A stretch of DNA of 64,000 nt from NCBI RefSeq assembly GCF_021531695.1, contig NZ_JADYUI010000012.1, positions 1 to 64,000 of the forward strand. Reading direction: 5' to 3'. The number at the start of each line of letters is the position of its first letter. The stretch's first letter is position 1. The notes below the pieces were generated by a model. That model was not told the origin of the DNA, did not search any database, and saw only the letters and a list, made by a program, of their open reading frames with translations. Of the stretch, positions 1-9,050 are shown piece after piece. Source of the stretch: Roseburia hominis (lineage in GTDB: Bacteria; Bacillota; Clostridia; Lachnospirales; Lachnospiraceae). The position numbers and the translations under genes are program-made.

Positions 1-102
1 GATAGCGAAAAGCCAGTGCACTTGTTTCATGCCGCATTGGTGTCTTTCGCAGAAAGACGGGAAATAACCATGAAGATTTTGAAGGAAGTATGGATGAGTT
101 GA
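1..102 (+). CDS. C-terminal end of an unidentified protein (partial)
   Basis: The first reading frame is open from base 1 to a TGA at 100-102 and encodes 33 residues that look like ordinary protein, including the stretch HLFHAALVSFAERREIT. The gene begins outside the window. Its last codons overlap the ATG of the GGDEF gene at 90. The neighbouring frame is also open here and reads into the GGDEF protein without a stop back to base 3, so a frameshifted single gene is possible. The family cannot be named from this fragment. Confidence 0.45.
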   Translation, partial: DSEKPVHLFHAALVSFAERREITMKILKEVWMS

Positions 103-1406
103 GGAATGCTTTTAAAACTGTACTTACCACAATGGGAGAAATGTTGGAAAGCAAACAAAACTATAAAACCGCTATAAAAGAGTTAGAGGAAAGTATCAAT
201 CATTTTATTAATCTTGGAGCAATGCAGTATGCGGATATTGAAAATATGATTGGACTTCTGAGCAAAATGCAAAAAATTATGCGAGAACGGTATCCAGAGA
301 AAGAAAACATGGTTTATACACAGATTTCTTTGTTTTATCAGAAAATCATCCAGGCAATGGATTATCAGAATGGTCAGCAAAAAGATATGCAGGAGGCAGA
401 TAGCTATTCATTGAAACTGTTTGTACGTGATATGTTACAGTTTGAACATGGTGATGACAGGAGCTATACCTGTATTCTGAATAATCTGGAGTGGTTGCAT
501 ATTAAAAATGCGTTTGTCTATGCATTTGAAAAGCCAATGATACATTTATATAAAGAAAAGTTTGAGGTACCACATTACCTGTATTTAAAAGCAGTACAAA
601 AAGAAGGCGTGGTTTCTGCGATTCCTTCGTTGGAACAAAAAGTTTTTATCAGTAAAATTTTTGATAATCATTATGTACATATGGATCATTACAATTATAT
701 GGTGAGCTTTCCTTTATTTTCTAATGAAATGTTGTACGGAATATTGGTTTGCGATTTAACAAATGAAGTTTTTGTAAATGGTGAATTTTTAGTAAATCAG
801 ATGAGTTCTGCGATGCGCATTATCAGCTTATTGAAAATGAATGAAGAGATTCAGAGACAGCTTGAGGAAAGCTATGAAACAATGCGTGAGAATAATATTG
901 TGTTAGATACTCTTTCAAAATCAGATGGTCTTACCGGTATCTTGAATCGTCGGGGATTTTATCTTGGAGGAGAAAAAATGCTGTATGATGCACAGCAGCA
1001 GAAGGAATGCGTGTTGGTGTTTTATGCAGATATGAATAATTTAAAGATTATTAATGACAGGTATGGACATGAAGAGGGAGATTTTTCCCTAAAATTGATT
1101 GCACGTCTGCTTAAGAAAAATGTGTCAAAAAATGGAATTGTGGGACGTATCGGCGGCGATGAATTTGCCGGGGCGATGTATTGTGAGGGTGAAGACTATG
1201 CAGAAAAATTAAAAGATCAGATTTATGCTTCTTTTGATTCCTATAATAAAACCAGTAGTAAGGAATATAATATTACGGTGTCGGTTGGCATAGTGGCGGT
1301 AAAAGCAACACAGGGCATGACACTGGAAGAAACGCTTGTGAAAGCGGACGAGCAATTATATGAAGCCAAAAAACTTCGAAAAAAAGAGGTTGCAAAAACA
1401 TTATGA
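90..1406 (+). CDS. GGDEF-domain diguanylate cyclase with N-terminal sensory region
   Basis: The 438-residue protein probably makes cyclic di-GMP from two GTP. The C-terminal third is a GGDEF domain: the linker ends in DGLTGILNRRGF (about 280-290), then YADMNNLKIIND, and the signature GGDEF lies at residues 355-359. No RxxD inhibitory site is seen just before it. The first 280 residues have no clear membrane helix; they start with helical sequence and include a GAF-like or unclassified sensory region. No good ribosome site precedes the ATG at 90, and the frame stays open upstream to base 6, so the real start may be earlier or the gene may be the 3' part of a frameshifted longer sensor. The GGDEF assignment is secure; input signal unknown. 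Confidence 0.85.
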   Translation: MDELRNAFKTVLTTMGEMLESKQNYKTAIKELEESINHFINLGAMQYADIENMIGLLSKMQKIMRERYPEKENMVYTQISLFYQKIIQAMDYQNGQQKDMQEADSYSLKLFVRDMLQFEHGDDRSYTCILNNLEWLHIKNAFVYAFEKPMIHLYKEKFEVPHYLYLKAVQKEGVVSAIPSLEQKVFISKIFDNHYVHMDHYNYMVSFPLFSNEMLYGILVCDLTNEVFVNGEFLVNQMSSAMRIISLLKMNEEIQRQLEESYETMRENNIVLDTLSKSDGLTGILNRRGFYLGGEKMLYDAQQQKECVLVFYADMNNLKIINDRYGHEEGDFSLKLIARLLKKNVSKNGIVGRIGGDEFAGAMYCEGEDYAEKLKDQIYASFDSYNKTSSKEYNITVSVGIVAVKATQGMTLEETLVKADEQLYEAKKLRKKEVAKTL

Positions 1407-1458
1407 TTTTTGGAAAATAGAAGAGTATCATAGAACGAGAAAAAGGAATGGAGTAAAA

Positions 1459-2265
1459 ATGGATTCTTATGCCAGAAGTGAATTAGAAGTAGGACGGAAG
1501 AAAGGAATCAGCGGAAGTACGATAAAAATGATAGCAATTATATCGATGCTGATTGATCATATTGGAGCAGCAGTTGTGGGGCGTTTGATTCAGGAACAAG
1601 GATTTGCTGCTTCTGATATGCAACTTATGATGACGGGGCAATTGCCGGATGCGGAAATGAAGTTGTTTATGCTTTACTGGGTTATGCGTATGATAGGAAG
1701 ACTCGGATTCCCAATTTTTTGCTTTTTATTGATTGAAGGTTTTGAACATACAAGAAATGTAACAAAATATGCATTGCGTTTATTTGCATTTGCACTGATT
1801 TCAGAGATACCATTTGACTTAGCTTTTAGTGGTAAATTTTTTTATAAGGAATATCAGAATGTATTTTTTACACTACTGATAGGATTGTTGGTTATGATGG
1901 TATTTCGCCAGATAGAAAATAGTGAAAAGTTCAATGCATTTTTAAAAGTTCTTTTTAGGATTGCAGTCTTGGTACTTGGGATGGTGCTGGCTGAATTTAT
2001 GAAGACAGATTACTCGTGGATTGGAGTTTTATGTATTGCCTGCCTTTATCTTACAAGGAAGAATAAAGCACAGCAGATTATTACCGGTTGTATTGCTTTT
2101 TCATGGGAATTAACAGCACCGTTAGCTTTTATCCCGATCGGATTTTACAATGGAAAACGTGGATGGAATATCAAATATTTCTTCTATATTTTTTATCCTG
2201 CACATCTTTTGATTTTATATTTGATCGTGTATGCTATGGGAATGGGAGGATTACCATCAATGTAG
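1459..2265 (+). CDS. TraX-family multi-spanning membrane protein
   Basis: A 268-residue polytopic membrane protein of the TraX family, whose founding member acetylates F-pilin but whose chromosomal members are mostly of unknown role (some are acyltransferase-like). The motif IKMIAIISMLIDHIGA near residue 25 is the typical TraX start, followed by about eight hydrophobic segments with GRLGFPIFCFLLIEGF between them. The frame is open further upstream (to 1360), overlapping the GGDEF gene, but the ATG at 1459 is preceded by a GGAATGGAG-like ribosome site and gives the usual family N terminus. No conjugation gene is nearby, so a pilus role is not implied. Confidence 0.8.
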   Translation: MDSYARSELEVGRKKGISGSTIKMIAIISMLIDHIGAAVVGRLIQEQGFAASDMQLMMTGQLPDAEMKLFMLYWVMRMIGRLGFPIFCFLLIEGFEHTRNVTKYALRLFAFALISEIPFDLAFSGKFFYKEYQNVFFTLLIGLLVMMVFRQIENSEKFNAFLKVLFRIAVLVLGMVLAEFMKTDYSWIGVLCIACLYLTRKNKAQQIITGCIAFSWELTAPLAFIPIGFYNGKRGWNIKYFFYIFYPAHLLILYLIVYAMGMGGLPSM

Positions 2266-2270
2266 AAAAA

Positions 2271-2299
2271 ACGTATGTCGCGGTTTAAGCGACATGCGT
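2271..2299. terminator. Bidirectional hairpin terminator between convergent genes
   Basis: ACGTATGTCGC (2271-2281) pairs with GCGACATGCGT (2289-2299), 11 bp with one G-T pair, flanked by five A on the left and a short T run on the right. It lies between the TraX-like gene and the convergent methyltransferase and could end both transcripts. Confidence 0.7.
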
Positions 2300-2304
2300 T
2301 TGTG

Positions 2305-3165
2305 CTATTTGGACTCCCAGCGTCCGGAAGCACCACAGGGAAGTACCAGACCGTTTGAAGAAACCGGAAGACCGATTTCACTGGAATTTATGGTTCCGTT
2401 AAAATTTTTTAAAGCAGTTCCCAGCATGTAAGATAAAACCGCCGGTTGTAATCCGGTGGTATACGAACTGATTAAAAAGAACAGTGGCTTGTCAGATAAA
2501 AGCTTTGTACAAAGCTGAATTAATGGATAAACACAATCTTCTATTTTCCATATTTCGCCTTTGGTTCCTCTGCCATAAGAAGGGGGATCCATAATAATTG
2601 CGTCATAATGATTGCCACGGCGAATTTCACGTTCTACAAATTTAACACAGTCATCTACAATCCAGCGAATTGGTGCGTCTTTCAAACCGGAAGAAATGGC
2701 ATTTTCTTTCGCCCAGGTAACCATTCCTTTCGAAGCATCTACATGTGTGACGCTTGCACCGGAAGCAGCGGCGGCAATTGTGGCGCCTCCGGTGTAGGCA
2801 AACAGGTTTAGAACTTTGATGGGTCTGCCGGCATTTTTGATTTTGCTGGAGAACCAGTCCCAGTTTACTGCCTGCTCCGGAAAAAGTCCGGTGTGTTTGA
2901 AACTAAAAGGTTTTAGCTGGAAAGTGAGATTTTTATAATGGATACTCCATTGTTCCGGCAAATCAAAGAATTCCCATTCGCCACCGCCTTTTTTGCTGCG
3001 ATGGTAGTGGGCATTCATGTTGCGCCAGGCTTTGTTGCTTTTGGGAGTATCCCAGATGACCTGCGGATCCGGGCGAACCAGAATATATTTACCCCAGCGC
3101 TCGACTTTTTCTCCGTTTGAACAATCTATGACTTCATAATCTTTCCATTGGTCTGCAATCCACAT
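2305..3165 (-). CDS. Class I SAM-dependent methyltransferase (COG1092/RlmI-like)
   Basis: A 286-residue methyltransferase related to the 23S rRNA cytosine-5 methyltransferase RlmI family. The SAM-binding loop VLNLFAYTGGAT is at residues 118-128, an acidic motif HVDASKG follows at about 141, and the catalytic-type DPPSYG is at 193-198. It lacks a separate N-terminal PUA domain of full RlmI size, so the RNA target is uncertain. It is transcribed away from the ribosomal operon, from a strong promoter at 3241-3269, and ends at the shared terminator at 2271-2299. Confidence 0.82.
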   Translation of the reverse strand: MWIADQWKDYEVIDCSNGEKVERWGKYILVRPDPQVIWDTPKSNKAWRNMNAHYHRSKKGGGEWEFFDLPEQWSIHYKNLTFQLKPFSFKHTGLFPEQAVNWDWFSSKIKNAGRPIKVLNLFAYTGGATIAAAASGASVTHVDASKGMVTWAKENAISSGLKDAPIRWIVDDCVKFVEREIRRGNHYDAIIMDPPSYGRGTKGEIWKIEDCVYPLIQLCTKLLSDKPLFFLISSYTTGLQPAVLSYMLGTALKNFNGTINSSEIGLPVSSNGLVLPCGASGRWESK

Positions 3166-3198
3166 TTCCTTTTCCTCATTCTATATAAGTTCAGTCAA

Positions 3199-3217
3199 AA
3201 CTGTGTTATACACAGTT
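3199..3217. repeat. Perfect inverted repeat in methyltransferase 5' region
   Basis: AACTGTGT (3199-3206) and ACACAGTT (3210-3217) are perfect 8-bp arms around TAT. It lies about 35 bp upstream of the minus-strand methyltransferase start, downstream of its predicted promoter, so it could be an operator or an RNA hairpin. No regulator is identified. Confidence 0.5.
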
Positions 3218-3240
3218 GGTAATACATTGGTTTCTATGCT

Positions 3241-3269
3241 ATTATAGCGAGAGGCACAGAGAGCGTCAA
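3241..3269 (-). promoter_or_regulatory. Sigma-A-type promoter for the methyltransferase
   Basis: On the minus strand TTGACG (3269-3264) is followed after exactly 17 bp by TATAAT (3246-3241). Transcription would start near 3234, giving a leader of roughly 70 nt that contains the inverted repeat at 3199-3217. Confidence 0.75.
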
Positions 3270-3368
3270 GAAGAAAGTGCGATAGAAGTATATTTCATGG
3301 TATATTATAATAGGAAGAAACCCATATTATAATTTTCCAAAAGTGTTGCTGAATAAATCAAAATCCGG

Positions 3369-3397
3369 ATTGCACATAAAAAAATGCAATTTTTTTG
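3369..3397 (+). terminator. Weak hairpin with T run upstream of the S10 promoter
   Basis: ATTGCA (3369-3374) pairs with TGCAAT (3385-3390) around an A-rich loop and runs into eight T. It may insulate the ribosomal promoter just downstream. The stem is only 6 bp, so termination would be weak. Confidence 0.35.
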
Positions 3398-3406
3398 AAA
3401 AAGCTA

Positions 3407-3435
3407 TTGCAAACAATGAAAATATCATGTATACT
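3407..3435 (+). promoter_or_regulatory. Promoter of the S10 ribosomal operon
   Basis: TTGCAA (3407-3412) and TATACT (3430-3435) are separated by 17 bp. Transcription would begin near 3442, leaving a leader of about 225 nt before rpsJ. Confidence 0.8.
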
Positions 3436-3441
3436 AGCAAT

Positions 3442-3650
3442 TGCTGTGACATTGATAGCGTTGAAGCGTGAGGTTGCTATCGTAAGATAGGTTTTCCGTG
3501 GAGCGAATGTCAAGTTAGGAAACTGGCGACAAGTCACTGTACGAATCAGATATGTCTACTAGAATGTAGAAACAACGTGTGTAAAGTTGTAGGACACACA
3601 CGGAGAAGTGTACAGTCACCGCTTGTCGTACTGAAGTAAAAGTGCGAAAA
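3442..3650 (+). promoter_or_regulatory. Structured leader RNA of the S10 operon
   Basis: Two closed domains can be drawn. Domain 1: GACATT (3448-3453) with AATGTC (3506-3511), enclosing GATAGC (3454-3459) with GCTATC (3476-3481). Domain 2: CGACAAG (3527-3533) with CTTGTCG (3622-3628) and ACTGTAC (3536-3542) with GTACAGT (3610-3616), enclosing hairpins TCTAC/GTAGA (3555-3570) and CGTGTGT/ACACACG (3576-3602). Leaders of this operon in other bacteria bind a ribosomal protein (L4 in E. coli) for feedback; that role is inferred here, as is which protein binds. No intrinsic terminator with a T run is obvious in it. Confidence 0.65.
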
Positions 3651-3666
3651 GGAGGCGACTTTTTTT

Positions 3667-3984
3667 ATGGCAAGTCAAGTAATGAGAATCACTCTCAAGG
3701 CTTATGATCACGAATTAGTAGATTCATCAGCTAAAAAAATCATCGAGACTGTAAAGAAAAACGGATCACAGGTGAGTGGACCAGTGCCACTTCCAACTAA
3801 GAAAGAGGTAGTTACAATTCTTAGAGCTGTACACAAGTACAAAGATTCCAGAGAACAGTTCGAACAGAGAACTCATAAGAGACTTATCGATATCATTGCA
3901 CCAACACAGAAGACAGTAGATGCATTATCCAGATTGGAAATGCCGGCTGGTGTTTACATTGATATCAAAATGAAAGAAAAGTAA
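3667..3984 (+). CDS. rpsJ: 30S ribosomal protein S10
   Basis: 105 residues, the usual S10 length. The N-terminal strand [12 protein letters not shown] and the family signature around [27 protein letters not shown] are intact. S10 (NusE) sits in the 30S head and also joins antitermination complexes with NusB. It is the first gene of the operon, with ribosome site AAAAGGAGG at about 3648-3656, followed by a 186-nt spacer containing a second RNA structure before rplC. Confidence 0.97.
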   Translation: MASQVMRITLKAYDHELVDSSAKKIIETVKKNGSQVSGPVPLPTKKEVVTILRAVHKYKDSREQFEQRTHKRLIDIIAPTQKTVDALSRLEMPAGVYIDIKMKEK

Positions 3985-4098
3985 AATGAATGAGGCAACA
4001 ATCCTGAAGGGTTAATATAGAAGCAACACAACATTCTAAAGGAATCAACATATTCGAAACGAATTCATAGTGTTCCACTTATATGACTGTTCTAGGAT

Positions 4099-4141
4099 GA
4101 ACGTTTGGTACCGAAGAAATTCGGAGAAATACGAAGCGTTC
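4099..4141 (+). promoter_or_regulatory. Hairpin element in the rpsJ-rplC spacer
   Basis: The 186-bp gap between rpsJ and rplC is unusually long for this operon. It can fold GAACG (4099-4103) with CGTTC (4137-4141) around a hairpin CCGAA (4111-4115) GAAA TTCGG (4120-4124) with a stable GAAA tetraloop. It ends 29 nt before the rplC start, so it could act on translation of L3 or as an mRNA-processing site. Function is inferred only. Confidence 0.45.
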
Positions 4142-4170
4142 CGCTGTAGAGAAAACAGGAGGTAAAAAGA

Positions 4171-4854
4171 ATGAAGAAAGCTATCTTAGCTACAAAAGTC
4201 GGAATGACCCAGATCTTCAATGCAGATGGAGTTATCGTTCCGGTAACTGTATTACAGGCTGGTCCTTGTGTGGTAACACAGATTAAAACCGTAGAAAATG
4301 ACGGTTACAGTGCTGTACAGGTTGGTTTTGTTGACAAGAAAGAAAAAGTTGTCAATAAAGATGCCAATGGTAAAAAAGAAATCAGAAACAGACATGGTGT
4401 AAACAAAGCGTTAAAAGGTCACTTTGACAAAGCCGGAGTTTCTGGAAAGAGATTCGTAAAAGAGTTTAAACTTGATAACGCTGCTGATTATAAATTGGCA
4501 GATGAAATCAAAGCTGATATCTTTGCAGAAGGCGATAAGATTGATGCAACTGCAATATCAAAAGGTAAAGGTTTCCAGGGCGCTATTAAGAGACATGGTC
4601 AGCACAGAGGACCTATGGCTCATGGTTCTAAATTCCATCGTCATCAGGGTTCCAATGGTTCCTGCTCTACACCTAGCCGTGTATTTAAAGGAAAAGGAAT
4701 GCCGGGACACATGGGTAGTGTAAAAGTTACAGTTCAGAATCTTGAAATCGTAAGAGTAGATGCTGAAAACAACTTACTTTTAGTAAAAGGTGCTGTACCA
4801 GGACCGAAAAAATCTTTAGTAACAATTAGAGAGAGCGTTAAAGTCGCTAACTAG
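4171..4854 (+). CDS. rplC: 50S ribosomal protein L3
   Basis: 227 residues, somewhat longer than the about 209 of Bacillus L3, with extra charged sequence around residues 65-110. The start [16 protein letters not shown] and the conserved loop segment [21 protein letters not shown] are typical. L3 is an early assembly protein reaching toward the peptidyl-transferase centre. The ATG follows ACAGGAGG. It is followed after 28 bp by rplD. Confidence 0.97.
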   Translation: MKKAILATKVGMTQIFNADGVIVPVTVLQAGPCVVTQIKTVENDGYSAVQVGFVDKKEKVVNKDANGKKEIRNRHGVNKALKGHFDKAGVSGKRFVKEFKLDNAADYKLADEIKADIFAEGDKIDATAISKGKGFQGAIKRHGQHRGPMAHGSKFHRHQGSNGSCSTPSRVFKGKGMPGHMGSVKVTVQNLEIVRVDAENNLLLVKGAVPGPKKSLVTIRESVKVAN

Positions 4855-4882
4855 TGCTTGATAGGAAAGGAGGAACTTACAG

Positions 4883-5503
4883 ATGGCTAATGTATCTGTT
4901 TATAATATGGAAGGCAAAGAAGTAGGCAGTATGGAACTTAACGATGCTGTATTCGGTGTTGAAGTAAATGAACATTTAGTACACATGGCAGTTGTCCAGC
5001 AGCTTGCAAACAATCGTCAGGGAACACAGAAAGCAAAAACTCGTTCTGAAGTTCGCGGCGGCGGTAGAAAACCATGGAGACAGAAAGGAACCGGTCATGC
5101 AAGACAGGGATCAACAAGAGCTCCACAGTGGACAGGTGGCGGAATGGTATTCGCTCCGGTTCCAAGAGACTATTCTTTCAAATTAAATAGAAAAGAAAAA
5201 AGAGCAGCATTAAAATCTGCTTTGACATCCAGAGTTCAGGAAAACAAACTTGTTGTTTTGGATGAACTTAAATTTGATGAAATTAAAACAAAGAAATTTG
5301 CAGAAGTTCTTAAGAACCTCAACTTGGACAAAGCTCTTGTAGTATTAAATGAGAATGACCAGAATGTTGTTATGTCTGCAAAGAACATCCCAACAGTTAA
5401 AACAGCTCAGGTTAACACAATCAACGTATATGATGTATTAAAATACAATACTGTTGTATTGACAAAAGCTGCTGTTGAATCTTTAGAGGAGGTGTATGCA
5501 TAA
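4883..5503 (+). CDS. rplD: 50S ribosomal protein L4
   Basis: 206 residues. The extended-loop segment [19 protein letters not shown] (about residues 56-74) that reaches into the exit tunnel is present. In E. coli L4 represses its own operon through the leader; the structured leader at 3442-3650 makes a similar role plausible here. Ribosome site AAAGGAGG precedes the ATG, and its stop overlaps the rplW start as TAATG, suggesting coupled translation. Confidence 0.97.
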   Translation: MANVSVYNMEGKEVGSMELNDAVFGVEVNEHLVHMAVVQQLANNRQGTQKAKTRSEVRGGGRKPWRQKGTGHARQGSTRAPQWTGGGMVFAPVPRDYSFKLNRKEKRAALKSALTSRVQENKLVVLDELKFDEIKTKKFAEVLKNLNLDKALVVLNENDQNVVMSAKNIPTVKTAQVNTINVYDVLKYNTVVLTKAAVESLEEVYA

Positions 5504-5802
5504 TGGCAAACGTACAGTATTATGATGTAATCCTCAAACCGGTAGTAACCGAAAAGAGTATGGCTGCTATGGCTGAAAAGAAATATACATTTCTTGTTCA
5601 TCCGGAAGCAAATAAAACAATGATTAAAGAAGCAGTTGAAAAAATGTTCGAAGGAACAAAAGTTGCACGTGTAAATACCATGAATATGGACGGAAAAGCA
5701 AAAAGACGTGGTACAACAGTAGGAAGAACTGCAAAAACAAAAAAAGCTATCGTTCAGTTAACAGAAGACAGTGCAGATATTGAAATCTTCGCTGGACTGT
5801 AA
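5503..5802 (+). CDS. rplW: 50S ribosomal protein L23
   Basis: 99 residues with the L23 start [14 protein letters not shown] and the signature around [18 protein letters not shown]-like sequence (here [18 protein letters not shown]). L23 lies at the tunnel exit and docks trigger factor and SRP. The start codon overlaps the rplD stop. A 65-nt spacer with no evident structure follows before rplB. Confidence 0.97.
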   Translation: MANVQYYDVILKPVVTEKSMAAMAEKKYTFLVHPEANKTMIKEAVEKMFEGTKVARVNTMNMDGKAKRRGTTVGRTAKTKKAIVQLTEDSADIEIFAGL

Positions 5803-5867
5803 GAAGTTTTGTGACAAGTAAGTACAGAAAAGTACGACAATAAATCAGATTCGAAAGGAGAAATAAA

Positions 5868-6713
5868 ATGGGAATTAAGACATATAACCCATATACACCT
5901 TCCAGAAGAAATATGACCGGTTCTGATTTCTCTGAAATTACAAAAAAGACACCTGAGAAATCATTAACAGTTTCGTTAAAGAAAAATGCTGGTCGTAACA
6001 ATCAGGGTAAAATTACGGTTAGACACCATGGTGGTGGAAATAGGCAGAAATACAGAATTATCGATTTTAAGAGAAATAGCAAAGATGGTATTCCTGCAAA
6101 GGTTATCGGTATCGAATACGATCCAAACAGAACAGCTAATATCGCTTTGATTTGCTATGCAGATGGACAGAAATCATACATTCTTGCTCCGGAAGGATTG
6201 ACAGACGGTATGCAGGTAATGAATGGACCGGAAGCAGAAGTAAGAGTTGGTAACTGCTTACCGCTTGAGAATATTCCGGTAGGTACTCAGGTACACAACA
6301 TTGAATTATATGCAGGAAAAGGTGGACAGTTAGTTCGTTCTGCTGGTATGAGCGCACAGCTTATGGCAAAAGAAGGAAAATATGCAACACTCAGACTTCC
6401 ATCTGGTGAGATGCGTATGGTTCCGTTGAATTGTAGAGCAACAATCGGTGTGATTGGAAATGGAGATCACAACCTCGTAAATCTTGGTAAAGCAGGACGT
6501 AAACGTCATATGGGCATCAGACCTACAGTTCGTGGTTCTGTTATGAACCCGAATGACCATCCACACGGTGGTGGTGAAGGAAAAGCACCTGTTGGACGTC
6601 CGGGTCCATGTACACCTTGGGGTAAACCTGCTCTTGGTCTTAAGACTCGTAAGAAGAAGAAAGCTTCTAACAAGATGATCGTAAGAAGAAGAGACGGTAA
6701 AGCTATCAAATAA
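5868..6713 (+). CDS. rplB: 50S ribosomal protein L2
   Basis: 281 residues, standard length. Conserved features are the N-terminal [13 protein letters not shown], the central OB/SH3-like fold, and near the C terminus [26 protein letters not shown], which holds the histidine important for peptidyl-transferase function. Ribosome site GAAAGGAG precedes the ATG. rpsS follows 15 bp downstream. Confidence 0.97.
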   Translation: MGIKTYNPYTPSRRNMTGSDFSEITKKTPEKSLTVSLKKNAGRNNQGKITVRHHGGGNRQKYRIIDFKRNSKDGIPAKVIGIEYDPNRTANIALICYADGQKSYILAPEGLTDGMQVMNGPEAEVRVGNCLPLENIPVGTQVHNIELYAGKGGQLVRSAGMSAQLMAKEGKYATLRLPSGEMRMVPLNCRATIGVIGNGDHNLVNLGKAGRKRHMGIRPTVRGSVMNPNDHPHGGGEGKAPVGRPGPCTPWGKPALGLKTRKKKKASNKMIVRRRDGKAIK

Positions 6714-6728
6714 TTAGGAGGAAAGACA

Positions 6729-7010
6729 ATGGCAAGATCACTGAAAAAAGGACCATTTGCAGACGAAAGCTTACTTAAGAAAGTAGACGCTATGAATGCA
6801 TCTGGCGATAAAACTGTTATAAAGACATGGTCACGTCGTTCTACAATTTTCCCATCTTTCGTTGGACACACAATTGCAGTTCATGATGGAAGAAAACATG
6901 TTCCTGTATATATTACAGAGGATATGGTTGGACATAAGCTCGGTGAGTTCGTAGCAACAAGAACTTACAGAGGCCATGGTAAAGACGAAAAGAAATCAGG
7001 CGTTAAATAA
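6729..7010 (+). CDS. rpsS: 30S ribosomal protein S19
   Basis: 93 residues, full length. The signature [29 protein letters not shown] is intact. S19 forms a complex with S13 in the 30S head. Preceded by TTAGGAGG and in the canonical order between L2 and L22. Confidence 0.97.
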   Translation: MARSLKKGPFADESLLKKVDAMNASGDKTVIKTWSRRSTIFPSFVGHTIAVHDGRKHVPVYITEDMVGHKLGEFVATRTYRGHGKDEKKSGVK

Positions 7011-7038
7011 ACACTATTTTTGAAAGGAGGTTCCGGTC

Positions 7039-7425
7039 ATGGCTAAGGGACATAGATCCAGAATTAAAAGAGAGAGAAATGCACAGAAAGATACAAGACC
7101 TTCAGCAAAGTTATCTTTTGCTAGAATGTCAGTTCAGAAAGCTTGTTTCGTATTAGACGCTATCCGCGGAAAAGACGTTGAGACAGCACTTGGTATTTTG
7201 GCTTACAATCCAAGATATGCATCAAGCGTGATAGAAAAATTGTTAAAATCTGCAATTGCAAATGCTGAGAATAATAATGGTATGAATACAGAAAACCTTT
7301 ATATTGCAGAGTGTTATGCAAACAAAGGACCTACAATGAAACGCGTTAGACCAAGGGCACAGGGTAGAGCTTACAGAATCGAAAAGAGAATGAGCCATAT
7401 TACAATCGTGCTTGATGAAAAATAA
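7039..7425 (+). CDS. rplV: 50S ribosomal protein L22
   Basis: 128 residues. The C-terminal hairpin [25 protein letters not shown] that lines the exit tunnel and affects macrolide sensitivity is conserved. The N terminus carries about 18 extra basic residues compared with short L22 forms. Strong ribosome site AAAGGAGG precedes the ATG. Confidence 0.97.
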   Translation: MAKGHRSRIKRERNAQKDTRPSAKLSFARMSVQKACFVLDAIRGKDVETALGILAYNPRYASSVIEKLLKSAIANAENNNGMNTENLYIAECYANKGPTMKRVRPRAQGRAYRIEKRMSHITIVLDEK

Positions 7426-7436
7426 GGAGGGCAGAC

Positions 7437-8093
7437 ATGGGACAGAAAGTAAATCCTCATGGCTTAAGAGTCGGTGTTATTAAAGATTGGGACTCTAAGT
7501 GGTATGCAGAAGGAGATTTTGCAGATCTTTTGATCGAAGATCACAAAATCAGAACATATCTTAAGAAAAAATTGTACAGTGCAGGTGTTTCTAAAATCGA
7601 GATCGAAAGAGCATCTGATCGTGTGAAAGTTATTCTTTATACAGCAAAACCAGGTGTAGTAATCGGAAAAGGCGGAGCTGAAATCGAAAAGATTAAAGGA
7701 GAACTTCAGCAGTTCACTGATAAGAAATTAATCGTAGATATCAAAGAAGTAAAGAGACCGGATAAAGACGCACAGTTAGTTGCAGAGAACATCGCATTAC
7801 AGTTAGAGAATCGTATCTCTTTCCGTAGAGCAATGAAGTCCTGCATGCAGAGAAGTATGAAAGCAGGAGCTTTAGGAATCAAAGCAAGCTGTTCCGGACG
7901 TTTAGGTGGTGCTGATATGGCTCGTACTGAGTTCTACAGCGAAGGAACAATTCCGCTTCAGACAATCAGAGCAGATATTGATTACGGATTCGCAGAAGCA
8001 GATACTACCTATGGTAAAGTCGGCGTAAAAGTATGGATTTACAAAGGCGAGGTACTTCCGACTAAAGGAAATAAGGAAGGGAGCGATAAATAA
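7437..8093 (+). CDS. rpsC: 30S ribosomal protein S3
   Basis: 218 residues. The KH domain motif [14 protein letters not shown] (about residues 75-88) and the C-terminal signature [31 protein letters not shown] are present. S3 lines the mRNA entry channel. The stop overlaps the rplP start as TAATG. Confidence 0.97.
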   Translation: MGQKVNPHGLRVGVIKDWDSKWYAEGDFADLLIEDHKIRTYLKKKLYSAGVSKIEIERASDRVKVILYTAKPGVVIGKGGAEIEKIKGELQQFTDKKLIVDIKEVKRPDKDAQLVAENIALQLENRISFRRAMKSCMQRSMKAGALGIKASCSGRLGGADMARTEFYSEGTIPLQTIRADIDYGFAEADTTYGKVGVKVWIYKGEVLPTKGNKEGSDK

Positions 8094-8530
8094 TGTTAAT
8101 GCCAAAAAGAGTAAAACATCGTAAACAGTTCCGTGGTTCCTTAACCGGAAAAGCGATGAGAGGTAATAAAATTACAAACGGTGAATATGGTATTGTGGCT
8201 CTAGAGCCATGCTGGATTCGTTCTAATCAGATCGAAGCAGCCCGTATTGCTATGACACGTTACATTAAGCGTGGCGGTAAAGTTTGGATTAAAATTTTCC
8301 CTGACAAACCAGTAACTGCACAGCCAGCAGAAACTCGAATGGGTAAAGGTAAAGGTAACCTGGAATATTGGGTAGCCGTAGTAAGACCAGGTCGTGTAAT
8401 GTTTGAAATCTCCGGTGTATCGGAAGAAATTGCAAAAGAGGCTTTACGTCTTGCTACACACAAATTACCTTGTAAATGTAAAGTAGTTTCACGTGCAGAC
8501 TTAGAAGGCGGTGAATCAAATGAAAACTAG
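8093..8530 (+). CDS. rplP: 50S ribosomal protein L16
   Basis: 145 residues beginning [15 protein letters not shown], typical of L16; an alternative ATG two codons on (8099) exists but the longer form matches the family. It helps shape the A-site region of the large subunit. Start overlaps the rpsC stop, and its end overlaps the rpmC start, so three genes are translationally linked. Confidence 0.97.
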   Translation: MLMPKRVKHRKQFRGSLTGKAMRGNKITNGEYGIVALEPCWIRSNQIEAARIAMTRYIKRGGKVWIKIFPDKPVTAQPAETRMGKGKGNLEYWVAVVRPGRVMFEISGVSEEIAKEALRLATHKLPCKCKVVSRADLEGGESNEN

Positions 8531-8729
8531 TAAATATTTAGAAGAATTAAAAACACAGTCTCCAGCAGAGTTACAGACACAGTTGGTTGATGCTAAAAAA
8601 GAACTTTTCAATTTGAGATTCCAGAATGCTACAAATCAGTTAGATAATACAAGCAGAATCAAAGAAGTTAGAAAGAATATTGCCAGAATTCAGACAATCA
8701 TTACTGAAAAGGCAAACGCTGCAGAATAG
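8520..8729 (+). CDS. rpmC: 50S ribosomal protein L29
   Basis: 69 residues from ATG 8520 ([10 protein letters not shown]), the normal start for this family; a GTG nine bases upstream is in frame but less likely. It contains [30 protein letters not shown], the two-helix L29 core. It overlaps the rplP 3' end by 11 bases. Confidence 0.95.
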   Translation: MKTSKYLEELKTQSPAELQTQLVDAKKELFNLRFQNATNQLDNTSRIKEVRKNIARIQTIITEKANAAE

Positions 8730-8773
8730 GCAGACTCTTAAAGTTTCTCATAAACCTTGAAAGGAGAACAATC

Positions 8774-9031
8774 GTGGAAGAAAGAAATCTTAGAAAAACA
8801 CGTGTTGGTGTTGTTGTAAGCGATAAAATGGATAAAACTATCGTTGTTGCAGTAAAGAACAACGAAAGACATGCTTTGTACAACAAGATCGTTAAGAAAA
8901 CTTATAAATTAAAAGCTCATGATGAAAACAACGAATGCAAAATCGGTGATACCGTCAGAGTTATGGAAACAAGACCTCTCTCTAAAGACAAGAGATGGAG
9001 ACTTGTAGAAATCATGGAAAGAGCAAAATAA
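8774..9031 (+). CDS. rpsQ: 30S ribosomal protein S17
   Basis: 85 residues, starting at GTG 8774 after GAAAGGAG. The core [18 protein letters not shown] and the signature [23 protein letters not shown] match S17, a primary 16S binder with an OB fold. Canonical position between L29 and L14. Confidence 0.96.
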   Translation: MEERNLRKTRVGVVVSDKMDKTIVVAVKNNERHALYNKIVKKTYKLKAHDENNECKIGDTVRVMETRPLSKDKRWRLVEIMERAK

Positions 9032-9050
9032 TAGAAGGAGGCTTACTGAC

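Noticed and set aside
2231-2431. Plus-strand open frame through the TraX/methyltransferase junction
   Set aside because: It spans the terminator and both genes' ends without a ribosome site or family resemblance.
6506-6871. Antisense open frame over rplB/rpsS
   Set aside because: It overlaps two highly conserved ribosomal genes on the opposite strand and reads as low-complexity Pro/Arg sequence; the real genes are certain.
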